Part shown: piece after piece, positions 8,029-18,400 of the stretch
Layout: each line of letters begins with the position of its first letter
Numbering within the stretch: position 1 is the first letter of the stretch
NCBI RefSeq assembly: GCF_016651435.1
Contig: NZ_JAEPRJ010000001.1
Span: 372,001 to 436,000 of the forward strand
Direction: 5' to 3'
Origin: Catonella massiliensis
Lineage (GTDB): Bacteria; Bacillota; Clostridia; Lachnospirales; Lachnospiraceae
Length of the DNA stretch: 64,000 bases
The notes under the pieces: model-generated
Database searches by the model: none
What the model saw: only the letters and a program-made list of their open reading frames with translations
Told to the model about the DNA's origin: nothing
Position numbers and translations under genes: made by a program

Positions 8029-8944
8029 CGGATTTAGAGATAGACTTAATATAAAAATCGCAGAGGTTGAGGCTGTGGTAAGAGAGTATTCTCCAAAGCC
8101 TATGACAGAGGAAACACTTCTTTGCGAAGCTATGAATTACAGCCTCCTTGCGGGAGGTAAAAGGCTTAGACCTCTTTTAATGCTTGAAACTTATAGGTTT
8201 TTAGGCGGAAGTAAGGAAGAACTGGTGCGCCCTTTTGCAGCAGCTCTTGAGATGATACATACTTATTCTTTGATTCATGATGACCTGCCTGCTATGGATA
8301 ATGATGACCTAAGAAGAGGAAAGCCCACTAACCATAAGGTATACGGAGAAGCAGTAGCCATACTTGCAGGAGACGGGCTGTTAAATCTTGCCGCAGAAAC
8401 AGTCAGCAAGGACTTTGTTCATTGTGAGACCATAGATGAATATAAAAGAGTGGGTATGGCAATCTCTGCCCTGTTTTCCTATTCGGGCGCAGATGGCATG
8501 ATAGGAGGACAGATTCTTGATATGCTTTCAGAAGAAGGCAAGAAAGAAAAGAATGAGGACTTCTTTCTAGCCATGTATGACCTAAAAACAGGGGGACTTA
8601 TAAAGGCAGCCTTTGTGATAGGAGCTATCCTCGCAGGAGAAAGTGGGGAAGAGATAGCTTCCATGGAGAGAACCGGGACTTCACTTGGTCTTGTATTCCA
8701 GCTTCAGGATGACCTCTTAGATATAAAGGGAGATGAGGCTAAGCTTGGTAAGCCTCTTCACAGCGACGAAAGAAACAACAAGCTCACATATCTAAAGCTA
8801 CTGGGCGAAGCTAAGGCTTTGGAGATAATGGAAGCTAATTATAAAAGTATTTACAAAAACTTAGAAAATATCTGCCACAAAAACTGTAGTTATGACGGCT
8901 TTATACTAGAATTTTTGGAGTATTTAAAAAGCAGAGAGAGTTAG
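8021..8944 (+). CDS. ispA: Polyprenyl (farnesyl/geranyl) diphosphate synthase
   Basis: A 307-residue trans-prenyltransferase that condenses isopentenyl diphosphate with allylic diphosphates. It has both Asp-rich metal motifs: DDLPAMDNDDLRRGKPTNH near residue 87 and DDLLDIKGD near 227, plus GGKRLRPLL at the IPP site. It lies immediately before dxs, as expected for isoprenoid precursor genes. Chain length (C15 or C20) cannot be decided from sequence alone; the symbol follows gene order. Confidence 0.9.
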   Translation: MNSGFRDRLNIKIAEVEAVVREYSPKPMTEETLLCEAMNYSLLAGGKRLRPLLMLETYRFLGGSKEELVRPFAAALEMIHTYSLIHDDLPAMDNDDLRRGKPTNHKVYGEAVAILAGDGLLNLAAETVSKDFVHCETIDEYKRVGMAISALFSYSGADGMIGGQILDMLSEEGKKEKNEDFFLAMYDLKTGGLIKAAFVIGAILAGESGEEIASMERTGTSLGLVFQLQDDLLDIKGDEAKLGKPLHSDERNNKLTYLKLLGEAKALEIMEANYKSIYKNLENICHKNCSYDGFILEFLEYLKSRES

Positions 8945-8962
8945 ACAAATGGGGGTGGAGTT

Positions 8963-10852
8963 ATGCCTTTACTTGACAATATAAATGAGCCTAACGATAT
9001 AAAGAATATACCGGAGGATAAACTTTATGAACTTGGCAGGGAAATAAGGAGATACCTTATTAAGACCGTCTCAACAAATGGAGGGCATCTTGCCTCAAAC
9101 CTCGGTATAGTGGAGCTTACTATGGCTTTGCACCGCTACCTTGATTTTCCAAAAGACAAGCTAATCTGGGATGTGGGGCATCAGTCATATGTCCACAAGC
9201 TTCTTACAGGAAGAAAAGAGGGGCTTAACAGGCTTAGGAAGCTTGACGGACTTTCAGGCTTTCCCAAAAGAAATGAGAGCGACTGCGATGCCTTTGGGGC
9301 AGGACACGCTTCAACCTCTATCTCTGCGGCCCTAGGCTTTGCAGCCTCAAGAGACCTTTTAGGCAGGGATGAAAAGGTGGTTGCAGTTATTGGGGATGGC
9401 GCCATGACAGGCGGTATGGCACTTGAGGCACTTAACAATGCAGGCACACTTAAGTCCAATCTTATAATTATACTTAATGACAATGAATGCTCCATATCAA
9501 AGAATGTGGGTGGAGTAGCAAAATACCTTGATGGAATACGGACAAACAGAAAATACCTCAAGCTAAAAAGCGGTGTGAAAGAGACCTTAACGGGTTCAAA
9601 CATTGGCAACAGGCTCTTTGAGAAGCTAAAGGTCTCGAAAGACGTAATTAAGCGGCTGTTTGTGCCGGGGATGTTCTTTGAAGACATGGGACTTACCTAC
9701 CTTGGGCCTGTAAACGGACACAATATGAAGGAGCTTGAGGCTGCCCTTGAAAATGCAGGGAGAGTCGAGGGTGCAGTCATTGTCCATGTCATCACCAGGA
9801 AGGGCCTAGGCTATAAAAAGGCAGAAGAGCATCCTGCTAAGTTCCACGGAGTAGATCCTTTTGACATAAAGACAGGAGAGAGCCTCAGTGTAAAGACAGG
9901 AAGGAGTTATACTTCCATTTTTTCAGACACTGTCCTAGAGCTTGCGGCAAAGGATGATAAGCTTGTTGCGATAACAGCCGCAATGCCTTTTGGCACAGGG
10001 CTTTATAACTTTAAGCAGGTGTACCCTAATAGGTTTTTTGATGTAGGCATAGCAGAGGAACACGCGGTTACCTTCGCAGCAGGGATGGCAGCTTCAGGAC
10101 TAAAGCCTGTGGTAGCAATATATTCCACATTTTTGCAAAGAGCCTATGACCAGATTATACATGATGTCTGTCTTCAGGAACTGCCTGTAGTATTTGCAGT
10201 TGATAGGGCAGGGCTTGTAGGCAGTGACGGAGAAACCCATCAGGGCATCTTTGATACAAGCTATCTCTCTTCAATCCCGGGTCTAATGGTTCTTAGTCCA
10301 AAAGATGGAAGAGAGCTTAGGGAGATGTTAATCTATGCTTATAGCCTTAATAAGCCGGTGGCTGTCCGTTACCCGAGAGGAACGGCGGATGAGTTTACAG
10401 ACATAGAATTTAAGCCTATAAAAGCCTATGAAAATGAGGTCCTTGAAAAGGGTAAGAATGTAGCTGTCTTTGCTACAGGAAAGACAGTTAAGCTAGCCCT
10501 AGATATAAGCAAAATCCTTAAAGAAAGTAAAATTCTTCCTACTGTGGTAAATGTCCGCTTCCTAGACAAGGCAGACGCAAGACTCCTTAAAGAACTTAAA
10601 GACGACCATTGGGTTGTAGCTGTGGTTGAGGAAAGTGTAAGAACAGGGAGCTATACTGAGAGGCTTATGGCAGAGTCGGCGGGGCTTGGACTAGGTTATC
10701 ACTTCGTACCCGTAACCCTTCCGGACAGCTTCATAGAACAGGGAAGCGTAGATGAGCTATGGGATAGATACGGCTTTAATGCTGAGGTTATTGCAGAAAA
10801 AATAAAAGAAGAGGCTCTGACTAAGTTAGATGATGAGCTATTTAGAAGGTAG
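8963..10852 (+). CDS. dxs: 1-deoxy-D-xylulose-5-phosphate synthase
   Basis: A 629-residue thiamine-diphosphate enzyme that joins pyruvate and glyceraldehyde 3-phosphate in the first step of the MEP isoprenoid pathway. Visible: GGHLASNLGIVELTMALH, WDVGHQSYVHKLLTGR, the ThDP/Mg site GDGAMTGGMALEALN...LNDNE (about 140-175), the transketolase middle domain with DVGIAEEHAVTFAAGMA and YSTFLQRAYDQIIHDV, and DRAGLVGSDGETHQG. A start at ATG 8963 gives the usual family N-terminus. The gene follows ispA and precedes tlyA. Confidence 0.96.
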   Translation: MPLLDNINEPNDIKNIPEDKLYELGREIRRYLIKTVSTNGGHLASNLGIVELTMALHRYLDFPKDKLIWDVGHQSYVHKLLTGRKEGLNRLRKLDGLSGFPKRNESDCDAFGAGHASTSISAALGFAASRDLLGRDEKVVAVIGDGAMTGGMALEALNNAGTLKSNLIIILNDNECSISKNVGGVAKYLDGIRTNRKYLKLKSGVKETLTGSNIGNRLFEKLKVSKDVIKRLFVPGMFFEDMGLTYLGPVNGHNMKELEAALENAGRVEGAVIVHVITRKGLGYKKAEEHPAKFHGVDPFDIKTGESLSVKTGRSYTSIFSDTVLELAAKDDKLVAITAAMPFGTGLYNFKQVYPNRFFDVGIAEEHAVTFAAGMAASGLKPVVAIYSTFLQRAYDQIIHDVCLQELPVVFAVDRAGLVGSDGETHQGIFDTSYLSSIPGLMVLSPKDGRELREMLIYAYSLNKPVAVRYPRGTADEFTDIEFKPIKAYENEVLEKGKNVAVFATGKTVKLALDISKILKESKILPTVVNVRFLDKADARLLKELKDDHWVVAVVEESVRTGSYTERLMAESAGLGLGYHFVPVTLPDSFIEQGSVDELWDRYGFNAEVIAEKIKEEALTKLDDELFRR

Positions 10853-10858
10853 TTGATA

Positions 10859-11686
10859 ATGAAAGAAAGACTGGATATACTTCTTACCGAAAGAGGATTC
10901 TTTGAATCCAGAGAAAAGGCAAAGGCCGTCATTATGGCGGGAGAGGTCTTTGTTAACGGTCAGAGAGAAGATAAGGCGGGGAGTAAGTTTGACAGGGAAG
11001 TAGAGATAGAAGTAAAGGGTAAGACCTTAAAATACGTGAGCAGGGGAGGACTTAAGCTTGAAAAGGCTATAGAGGTGTATAAGCCCGTCCTTGAAGGCAA
11101 GGTATGTATAGACATCGGCTCATCTACAGGAGGCTTTACTGACTGTATGCTCCAAAACGGTGCCACAAAGGTGTATGCAATCGATGTCGGCACCAACCAG
11201 CTTGCCTGGAAACTAAGAGAAGACCCCAGGGTAGTCTCTATGGAAAAGACTAACATACGCTATGTCACAGAGGATGATTTGCCTGAAAAGGCTGACTTCG
11301 CTTCAGTAGATGTGTCTTTCATCTCTCTTACCAAGGTTCTTCCTGCTGCAGTTAACCTCCTAAAAGAAAGGGCAGAAATGGTCTGCCTTATAAAGCCACA
11401 ATTTGAAGCAGGCAGGGAGAAGGTAGGTAAGAAAGGCGTAGTAAGAGACTTCAGTGTGCACGAAGAAGTAATCGAGATGGTTATTAGATATGCAACAGAG
11501 CTTAATTTCATCATCAAAGGGCTTACATTTTCACCTGTAAAGGGGCCTGAGGGAAATATTGAATATCTTTTATACATAGAAAAAAGTATAGAGAAACAAG
11601 AAGATGGCTGTGTATCAGATATTTTGAATGAAGTAAAAAAAGTAGTTAAAGAAGCTGAAAATACCCTGAATAAGGGGGAGGAATAA
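10859..11686 (+). CDS. tlyA: TlyA-family rRNA 2'-O-methyltransferase
   Basis: A 275-residue protein with an N-terminal S4 RNA-binding domain (ERLDILLTERGFFESREKAK, residues 2-60) and an FtsJ-like SAM methyltransferase domain (VCIDIGSSTGGFTDCMLQNG near residue 83; FASVDVSFISL; LIKPQFEAGR). TlyA proteins methylate cytidines of 16S and 23S rRNA and were once called hemolysins. I prefer ATG 10859 to the in-frame TTG at 10853. It ends in a one-base TAATG overlap with nadK. Confidence 0.92.
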   Translation: MKERLDILLTERGFFESREKAKAVIMAGEVFVNGQREDKAGSKFDREVEIEVKGKTLKYVSRGGLKLEKAIEVYKPVLEGKVCIDIGSSTGGFTDCMLQNGATKVYAIDVGTNQLAWKLREDPRVVSMEKTNIRYVTEDDLPEKADFASVDVSFISLTKVLPAAVNLLKERAEMVCLIKPQFEAGREKVGKKGVVRDFSVHEEVIEMVIRYATELNFIIKGLTFSPVKGPEGNIEYLLYIEKSIEKQEDGCVSDILNEVKKVVKEAENTLNKGEE

Positions 11687-12546
11687 TGACAAAGATAGGA
11701 ATTATAGTTAATCATTCAACAAGGGCAGCCGAGGTTGACATAGATAAGGTATGCGCCTATATTGAGGAAAAGGGAGGGAGTTTTCATAGGCTGAAGGTAA
11801 AGAGCGGAAGTGCCGAGCTTATGGAGAACTTTACTGATATAACTGACCTTCCTAAGGATGCAGACTGTGTTATGGTTCTTGGCGGGGACGGAACCATCAT
11901 TCAGGCAGCCAGAGAGCTTGCGGCAACAGGGGTGCCTATACTGGGAGTAAACCTTGGTACTGTAGGTTTCCTCGCTGAGGTGGAGCTTGCATATATTTAC
12001 AAGGCTATCGACGCTGTAATGGCAGGAAAGTATAAGCTTGAAAAAAGATTTATGCTAAAGGGCAGGGTGATTAAGGACGGTAAGATAGTCTATGATGCCA
12101 ATGCACTTAACGATATAGTGGTGGCAAGGGGGAATCTCGTGCGGGCCATTTCTACCACTGTATACATAGATGGTAATCAGGTGAGTTCACTTCACGGAGA
12201 CGGCATCATAGTGACAACGCCTACAGGCTCAACAGGCTACAACCTCTCAGCAGGAGGAACCATAATTTTGCCTGATGCAGAGGTCTTTGGCATCCATCCT
12301 ATATGCCCCCACAGCTTAAACTCCAGAGGGGTGATTACTTCTTCTGCATCAAAGATTGACATAGATGTTGAATGGAATAAGAGGAGTGAGCCTGATGAGG
12401 CCATAGTGAGCTTTGACGGCAATAAGGGGATAAGGCTTATGCCAGGGGACAAGGTTCAAATAATGAAGTCAGAACTTACGGTGCCATTCCTTAGGATAAA
12501 TGATTTCAATTTCTTTGAAAGCTACAGGAAGAAGTTCTTAAGCTAA
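11686..12546 (+). CDS. nadK: NAD kinase
   Basis: A 286-residue ATP-NAD kinase that makes NADP. It has the catalytic GGDGT motif (VMVLGGDGTIIQAARE), GVNLGTVGFLAE, the NE/D-type segment DANALNDIVVARG, and the glycine-rich GDGIIVTTPTGSTGYNLSAGG. The order tlyA-nadK-argR is normal for Clostridia. It overlaps tlyA by one base. Confidence 0.95.
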   Translation: MTKIGIIVNHSTRAAEVDIDKVCAYIEEKGGSFHRLKVKSGSAELMENFTDITDLPKDADCVMVLGGDGTIIQAARELAATGVPILGVNLGTVGFLAEVELAYIYKAIDAVMAGKYKLEKRFMLKGRVIKDGKIVYDANALNDIVVARGNLVRAISTTVYIDGNQVSSLHGDGIIVTTPTGSTGYNLSAGGTIILPDAEVFGIHPICPHSLNSRGVITSSASKIDIDVEWNKRSEPDEAIVSFDGNKGIRLMPGDKVQIMKSELTVPFLRINDFNFFESYRKKFLS

Positions 12547-12586
12547 AGTAAGTTTAGTATTATTATCTTAAATGAGTGAGGGAGTT

Positions 12587-13036
12587 ATGAAAACAAAAAG
12601 GCATAATGCAATAATTGATTTTATCAAAACCAGAGAGATAGCAACACAAGAGGAGTTGTTGGATTTACTTAAAAAAAGTGGATTTGATGTGACCCAGGCT
12701 ACTATCTCCAGGGATATCAGAGAGTTGAACTTAACCAAGGTAAATGTGGGGAACAGGCAGAAATACGCAGTCATTCAAAATGACGAAGGTGTAAGTGAAA
12801 AATATGTAAGAGTACTAAGGGATGGCTTTGTATCGATGCTGTCATCGGGCAATCTCGTAGTGCTAAGGACTGTAGTCGGTATGGCAATGGCAGTTGCTAC
12901 TGCCATAGATGCGCTTGAAATAAATGAGATTGTAGGCTGCATAGCAGGGGATGATACCATCTTTATTGCAGTATCTGAAAGCAGCACAACCACAGACGTA
13001 ATAAATGAGTTAAAGAAACTTACAAAGGAAGACTGA
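12587..13036 (+). CDS. argR: Arginine repressor ArgR/AhrC
   Basis: A 149-residue regulator, exactly the usual ArgR length when started at ATG 12587 behind GAGGGAG; an upstream ATG at 12572 would add five residues. The N-terminal winged helix has KKSGFDVTQATISRDIRELNL. The C-terminal arginine-binding and hexamer domain has GMAMAVATAIDALEINEIVGCIAGDDTIFI. It controls arginine synthesis and breakdown. In many Firmicutes argR is directly followed by recN; here the two are 6.3 kb apart. Confidence 0.95.
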   Translation: MKTKRHNAIIDFIKTREIATQEELLDLLKKSGFDVTQATISRDIRELNLTKVNVGNRQKYAVIQNDEGVSEKYVRVLRDGFVSMLSSGNLVVLRTVVGMAMAVATAIDALEINEIVGCIAGDDTIFIAVSESSTTTDVINELKKLTKED

Positions 13037-13099
13037 TATTACCCGTAATTGTGCATTATTGTTCTTGAAACACTAAACAACATAGAAAAGAGGTTGATT

Positions 13100-14461
13100 A
13101 TGGAGACAGTTAAGAATTTAATCATTGGATTCGGCAAGGCGGGAAAGACACTTGCAGGCTTCCTTGGGAGCAAGGGAGAAAGCGTGATTTTGGTAGAGAA
13201 GGATAAAAGAATGTATGGTGGTACCTGCATCAATGTAGGCTGCATACCATCTAAGTTCTTATCCAATAAGGCTACACTTAGAAAGGTGTCATCTCTTGAT
13301 AACGAGACCTACTACAAGCATGCTGTAGAGGCTAAGAAAGATCTTATAGCAAAGCTTAATAAGGCAAACTATGACAAGGTAGCGGGAGTTCCTAATGTAA
13401 AGGTAATTGACGGAACCGCATCCTTTGTTAGTGCTAATACCGTGGAAGTAAAATCAGCAGAGGGAAATTTAGAGATTCAGGCTGAGAGAATATTTATAAA
13501 TACAGGACTGGTACCTGTAGTACCTAAGATAGAGGGACTTAACTTATCTGAACGCATCCATACCAGTGAAACCATTATGGACTTAGAAGTCTTCCCGGAA
13601 AGCCTTGCAATCATTGGAAGCGGCTATATTGGACTTGAATTTACCAGCACCTACTCACTCTTTGGAAGCAAGGTTACAGTATTTGGTGACAATCCAAAGT
13701 TTCTTCCAAGGGATGATGAAGATATCGCAGGCCTTATTATGGATGAGCTTAAGGCTCAGGGTGCTGCATTTTTACTTGGCACCAAGGTAGTAAGGTTTGA
13801 AGAAGCTTCTGACGGAGTAAATGTTTACTTTGAAAATGGCCAGGGTAAGGAGGAAGTAAAGAAGTTTTCTGCTGTGCTTGTGGCAACAGGAAGGAGACCT
13901 GATACCCAAGAATTATCCCTTGACAAAGCAGGAGTAAAGGTAGGAGAGAGGGGAGAAATCCCTGTAAATGACAGGCTTGAAACCAATGTGCCAAACATTT
14001 ACGCTCTGGGTGATGTACATGGAGGACTTCAGTTTACCTACCTATCACTTGATGACTTTAGAATTATAAAGAGTGTACTTTTTAACGATGGAAAGTATAA
14101 CCTTAAAGAGAGAAAACACATTCCTTTCAATGTATTTGTAGTACCTTCCCTTGCCAAGGTAGGTATGAATGAGATGGAAGCTAAGGCAGCGGGAGCATCC
14201 TATAAGCTTGCTAAACTCCCTGTAATGGCTATTCCTAAGGCAAAAATTTTAGGCAATCAGACAGGACTTTTCAAGGTACTCATAGATGAAAAAACAGGTA
14301 AAATACTTGGTGCAAATCTTTTTGGAGTAGAGGCACACGAAGTAATCAACCTCTTTACCCTTGCCATGAATGAGGGTATAAGCTATGAGAGCTTGAGAGA
14401 TCAGATTTATACCCACCCAACTATAGCTGAGTCATTAAATGACTTGTTAAATATCGGTTAA
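13100..14461 (+). CDS. rclA: RclA-like flavin disulfide reductase (putative hypothiocyanite reductase)
   Basis: A 453-residue class I pyridine nucleotide-disulfide oxidoreductase. The FAD site is IIGFGKAGKTLAGFLG, a spelling I recall from E. coli RclA. The redox disulfide is GGTCINVGCIPSK, the NAD(P)H site GSGYIGLEFTSTYSLFG, the second FAD motif IYALGDVHGG, and a C-terminal dimerisation domain ends in YTHPTIAESLNDL. RclA/Har enzymes reduce hypothiocyanous acid, a host oxidant of saliva and airways, and protect bacteria from oxidants. The start is ATG 13100 after GAGG; an upstream frame extension to 13049 lacks a ribosome binding site. It could instead be a general mercuric reductase or lipoamide dehydrogenase relative. 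Confidence 0.75.
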   Translation: METVKNLIIGFGKAGKTLAGFLGSKGESVILVEKDKRMYGGTCINVGCIPSKFLSNKATLRKVSSLDNETYYKHAVEAKKDLIAKLNKANYDKVAGVPNVKVIDGTASFVSANTVEVKSAEGNLEIQAERIFINTGLVPVVPKIEGLNLSERIHTSETIMDLEVFPESLAIIGSGYIGLEFTSTYSLFGSKVTVFGDNPKFLPRDDEDIAGLIMDELKAQGAAFLLGTKVVRFEEASDGVNVYFENGQGKEEVKKFSAVLVATGRRPDTQELSLDKAGVKVGERGEIPVNDRLETNVPNIYALGDVHGGLQFTYLSLDDFRIIKSVLFNDGKYNLKERKHIPFNVFVVPSLAKVGMNEMEAKAAGASYKLAKLPVMAIPKAKILGNQTGLFKVLIDEKTGKILGANLFGVEAHEVINLFTLAMNEGISYESLRDQIYTHPTIAESLNDLLNIG

Positions 14462-14498
14462 TCTTTACAGATAGCTTCTTTAGTGATAAAATTAAAAG

Positions 14499-14530
14499 AT
14501 GTGGTTGTCAAATGTGTTTGACAGCCACAT
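14499..14530 (+). terminator. Long hairpin between rclA-like gene and yebC
   Basis: ATGTGGTTGTCAAA 14499-14512 pairs with TTTGACAGCCACAT 14517-14530 (14 pairs, one G-U, loop TGTG). No clear U-tract follows on the plus strand, but the stem is stable enough to end or attenuate transcription. Confidence 0.6.
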
Positions 14531-14556
14531 TATATAAATGAAATGAGGATAATAAG

Positions 14557-15285
14557 ATGTCAGGACATTCAAAATTTGCCAATATCAAGCACAAAAAGGA
14601 AAAGAACGATGCAGCAAAGGGTAAGATATTTACCATTATAGGAAGAGAGATTGCCGTAGCTGTAAAGGAGGGAGGAGCAGATCCTGCCAACAACTCAAGG
14701 CTTCGTGATGTAATTGCCAAAGCCAAGGCTAACAACATGCCAAATGACACGATTGACAGAGGTATCAAGAAGGCAGCAGGAGACGCTAACTCGGTTAACT
14801 ATGAGCGCGCTGTGTATGAGGGATATGGTCCAAGTGGAACAGCCATTATAGTTGAGACTCTTACAGACAACAAGAACCGTACAGCAGCCAATGTAAGAAA
14901 TGCATTTACAAAGGGTGGCGGCAATGTCGGAACTCCGGGCTGCGTGTCTTATATGTTTGATGAAAAGGGACAGATTCTTATAGATAAAGAGGAATACGAT
15001 GCTGACCCTGATGAATTTATGATGACAGTAATAGATGCAGGGGCTGAGGACTTCATTGACAATGATGACAGCTTTGAAATATTAACTGCACCTGAAGCAT
15101 TTTCAGAGGTCAGGGAAAAGCTTGAAAAGCTAGGTGTACCAATGGCTGAGGCGGAAGTAAAGATGATTCCTCAGAATTATGTTACACTTTCTGATGAAGA
15201 AGATATTAAGAAAATCAACAAAATCTTCGATTTATTAGATGTAGAAGATGATGTGCAGAATGTATTTCACAACTGGGATGAATAA
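14557..15285 (+). CDS. yebC: YebC/PmpR/TACO1-family regulatory protein
   Basis: A 242-residue protein with the family start SGHSKFANIKHKKEKNDAAKG, then IGREIAVAVKEGGADP, the NRTAANVRNAFTKGGGN motif and the C-terminal NYVTLSDEEDIKKINKIFDLL. YebC proteins act as DNA-binding regulators or, as shown more recently for some, aid ribosomes at difficult peptide sequences. It stands alone between two terminator-like hairpins. Confidence 0.95.
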   Translation: MSGHSKFANIKHKKEKNDAAKGKIFTIIGREIAVAVKEGGADPANNSRLRDVIAKAKANNMPNDTIDRGIKKAAGDANSVNYERAVYEGYGPSGTAIIVETLTDNKNRTAANVRNAFTKGGGNVGTPGCVSYMFDEKGQILIDKEEYDADPDEFMMTVIDAGAEDFIDNDDSFEILTAPEAFSEVREKLEKLGVPMAEAEVKMIPQNYVTLSDEEDIKKINKIFDLLDVEDDVQNVFHNWDE

Positions 15286-15291
15286 GTATAC

Positions 15292-15330
15292 AACCATATC
15301 GTTTGCGCAAGTAAGTGATATGGTTTTTTA
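15292..15330 (+). terminator. Rho-independent terminator after yebC
   Basis: AACCATATC 15292-15300 pairs with GATATGGTT 15317-15325, followed by TTTT. Confidence 0.8.
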
Positions 15331-15404
15331 AAAGTGACACATAACTGCCAAAGGATTGGGATAGCATTGAAATATTGTTTAGTGCTAATTAGAGGAGGAA
15401 ATCC

Positions 15405-18400
15405 ATGAAGGATAATCGCGTGAAACTATTTAAAAAATCAAAAGGTAAGACAGCCTTGTTTTTAGCTCTGCTTATGGTGCTTAACCTCGCACCCCTGCCT
15501 GAAAATGCGGGAGAGGGCTTGATTCCGGGCTTTGTTAAGGCTTTGTCAAATATTCAGAGAATTGCCGGTAACAGCATAAACAGCGTACTTGCAGCTGATG
15601 ACAGGGATTACCTGCTTAAAGAAGGTAACTTTGAAGTAAATCTTGCAAACGGTGGCTCAAGGGACCCTTATACACTTATTCAGGATACCAATACTCTGGT
15701 GCTCACAAGTGTATTAAAGAACCCGCCAAAGACAACACAGGCTGTAAGCGGTGCTAAGATAATTCTTAACGATACCTCTGAAAATGTGGTTAAGGCTGAG
15801 GTAACTACTGCAGCCAACGGAGACAGTACAGGTATCAAGTTTACCAAAAGAGGAGCAGGAAGTAAGCAGATATCCGGTAGTGTTCAGATTGCAGGAACTA
15901 ACTACAACTTCAGCTTCTTTGTTAAGGTAGACCTTGAGATAGACAAGACCAATACCACAACAGATGTCAATAAGCCAAAATACGAGACTGTATTCTCTAC
16001 GGATAAAGGGCCTAGTACCCTTGTAATTCCCGTAGTTAATGACAGCTATCAGATTAAGCTAAAAGGCTATAAGACCTCTACTGCCGATGGCTATCTTGAT
16101 TACAGAGGTTCAATACTCAATTGGTCAGTATCTGTAAATGGAAAGAATAACGATACTTCAGTGCTTGAAGTAGACCAGAGCAATGGTGTAGTAAAAGCGG
16201 TTGGCGCAGGTGTTGCAGAGGTGGCTGTAGCAGCAGGAGAAGATCCTACAGGTAAGGTAAAAGAAACCTCTACCAGGGTAATAGTACCATTTAAGCTCTC
16301 ACTTACCAATGCAGCAGGAGGAGTATACACAGGCTTTAATCCAATCGGCAGTAACGATGTAATCACTCTTGACGGCGGTAAGAAGGCCATTTACACCAAT
16401 GTAATGGATCCAAATGACATTGAGTGGGAAGTAAAGAAAGACGGGAAAGTTGTTAAAGACATCCTCTCATTTACCAATACAAGAACAAAGACAAATAGCT
16501 CTGCTGCTAACTTCCTGATAGAGGGAAAGAGAGCGGGTACCTACGAGGTAACTGCAAGGCTTAAAAATGTCAAAAATGACTATAAAAACCTTAACTATAC
16601 GAAGGTTTCATTTAAGGTAGTTGTACCTCTTATGACCTCAAATGCAACTGTATATATGAATGTGGGTGATACCTATGATATATACAACAATTCAAATATC
16701 GGAAGTATAAAGGAATTTACCTTTGTAGCAGACGGAAGTGGTGCGGTAAAGGTAAACAGCTCCACATCTGTCATTACAGCCCTTAAGACAGGAACGGGAA
16801 CTGTTACGGTAAGCAACGGAAGCAGCAGCTTTGTGGTAACGGTAATAGTAATTGATACCATAGCGCTTAGTGCAAGCAACCTCACTATTCCTGTAGGAGG
16901 CTCTGTTGACCTAAGTGCTGTGGCAACAGATGTATCCACAAGCGATTCCTGGCAGTGGACATCTGACAATACAAGCATTGCAACAGTGGCAGGTGATGGA
17001 GTCAGCGCAGTAGTAAAGGGTGTGGCAGCAGGTGAGACTACAGTTACGGTTGAACACACAGTCGGAGGAATTACAAAGAGGGTTTCCTGTAAGATAATTG
17101 TAACTGCTGCAGTGACCAAGATTACTCTTACACCTGAAGAGACAGTTTTGGAAGTAGATAAAATAGCTTCAATCAGGGCTGACATTACACCTAAGACTTC
17201 GGCGGGGACTTATTTGTACTGGAGAAGCTCTAACCCTGAGATAGTAAAGATAGATGATGAAAGCAATCATTCTGCTGTAGCTTCCGTAACAGGTGTGTCT
17301 CCGGGTATAGCCATCATTATGGCACTTAATAAGGACAATGTGGTGCTTGGTTCTGCTAAGGTTACTGTAAATACAGCAGTTACAGGTATCATACTTTCAC
17401 AGAGCGTGGCAGAAAAGCCGCTCAGTGACAAGACCTTCCAGCTCTCAGCTACAGTCACTCCAAAGGAGGCTACAAGTGCGAAGATTAACTGGAAGTCAAG
17501 TAATGAAAAGGTGGCAACAGTAGACGCTACAGGTCTTGTTACCTTTAAGTCAGCAGGACATGTAAGCATTATAGCATCATCAGATACCAATCCACAGGTT
17601 ATGTCAACCTGTGATTTGACCATAATCAAATCAGTAGAGGGAATCAAGCTTGAAAAGAACGAGATTTCCCTTGCAGTAAGTGAAACCTATAAGATATCAG
17701 CAACGCTTACCCCAAGTGATGCATCTAACCAGAACCTTGAGTATAAGTCAATGGATCCTAAGATTGCGGATGTAAGCAAGACAGGACTTATTACTGCGAA
17801 GCAGGCAGGTGTGGCTTACATAATAGTTTCTACTCCTGACGGAAAGGTAAGTGTTACCATGACTGTTAAGGTAACGCAGCAGGCTACAGGAATGAAGCTC
17901 TCAGCGGCTTCACTTATCCTTGATGTGGGTGAGAGCTATACACTTGAAGCCACATTTAACCCAAAGACAACTACAGATACCAAGGTGCTTTGGTCTGTGG
18001 CAGATAAGTCTGTAGCCAAAGTAGATGCCAAGGGTAAGGTAACTGCGGTATCAGCAGGAGACACAATAATTACAGCAAAGAGCAGCAACGGACTCACTGC
18101 AATATGTACGGTTAAGGTCAATCAGCCTGTTGGAAGCATTGAACTTAACTACACAGAGTATGACCTTGCTGTGGGAGACGAGCTTGAGCTTGAAGTGACC
18201 TTTGACTCTGAGGATGTTACCAATCAGAAGGTAAAGTGGAAATCCTCCAAGTCATCAGTAGCAAGTGTAGATAAAAACGGTGTTGTTAAAGGTAAGAAGG
18301 GCGGAGTTGCCATCATTACCGTAACAGCTGATGAGAACGGTATGCAGGCTAACTGTGTGGTTACAGTTGAAGAGCCTGTATCTCAGATTACACTTAATAA

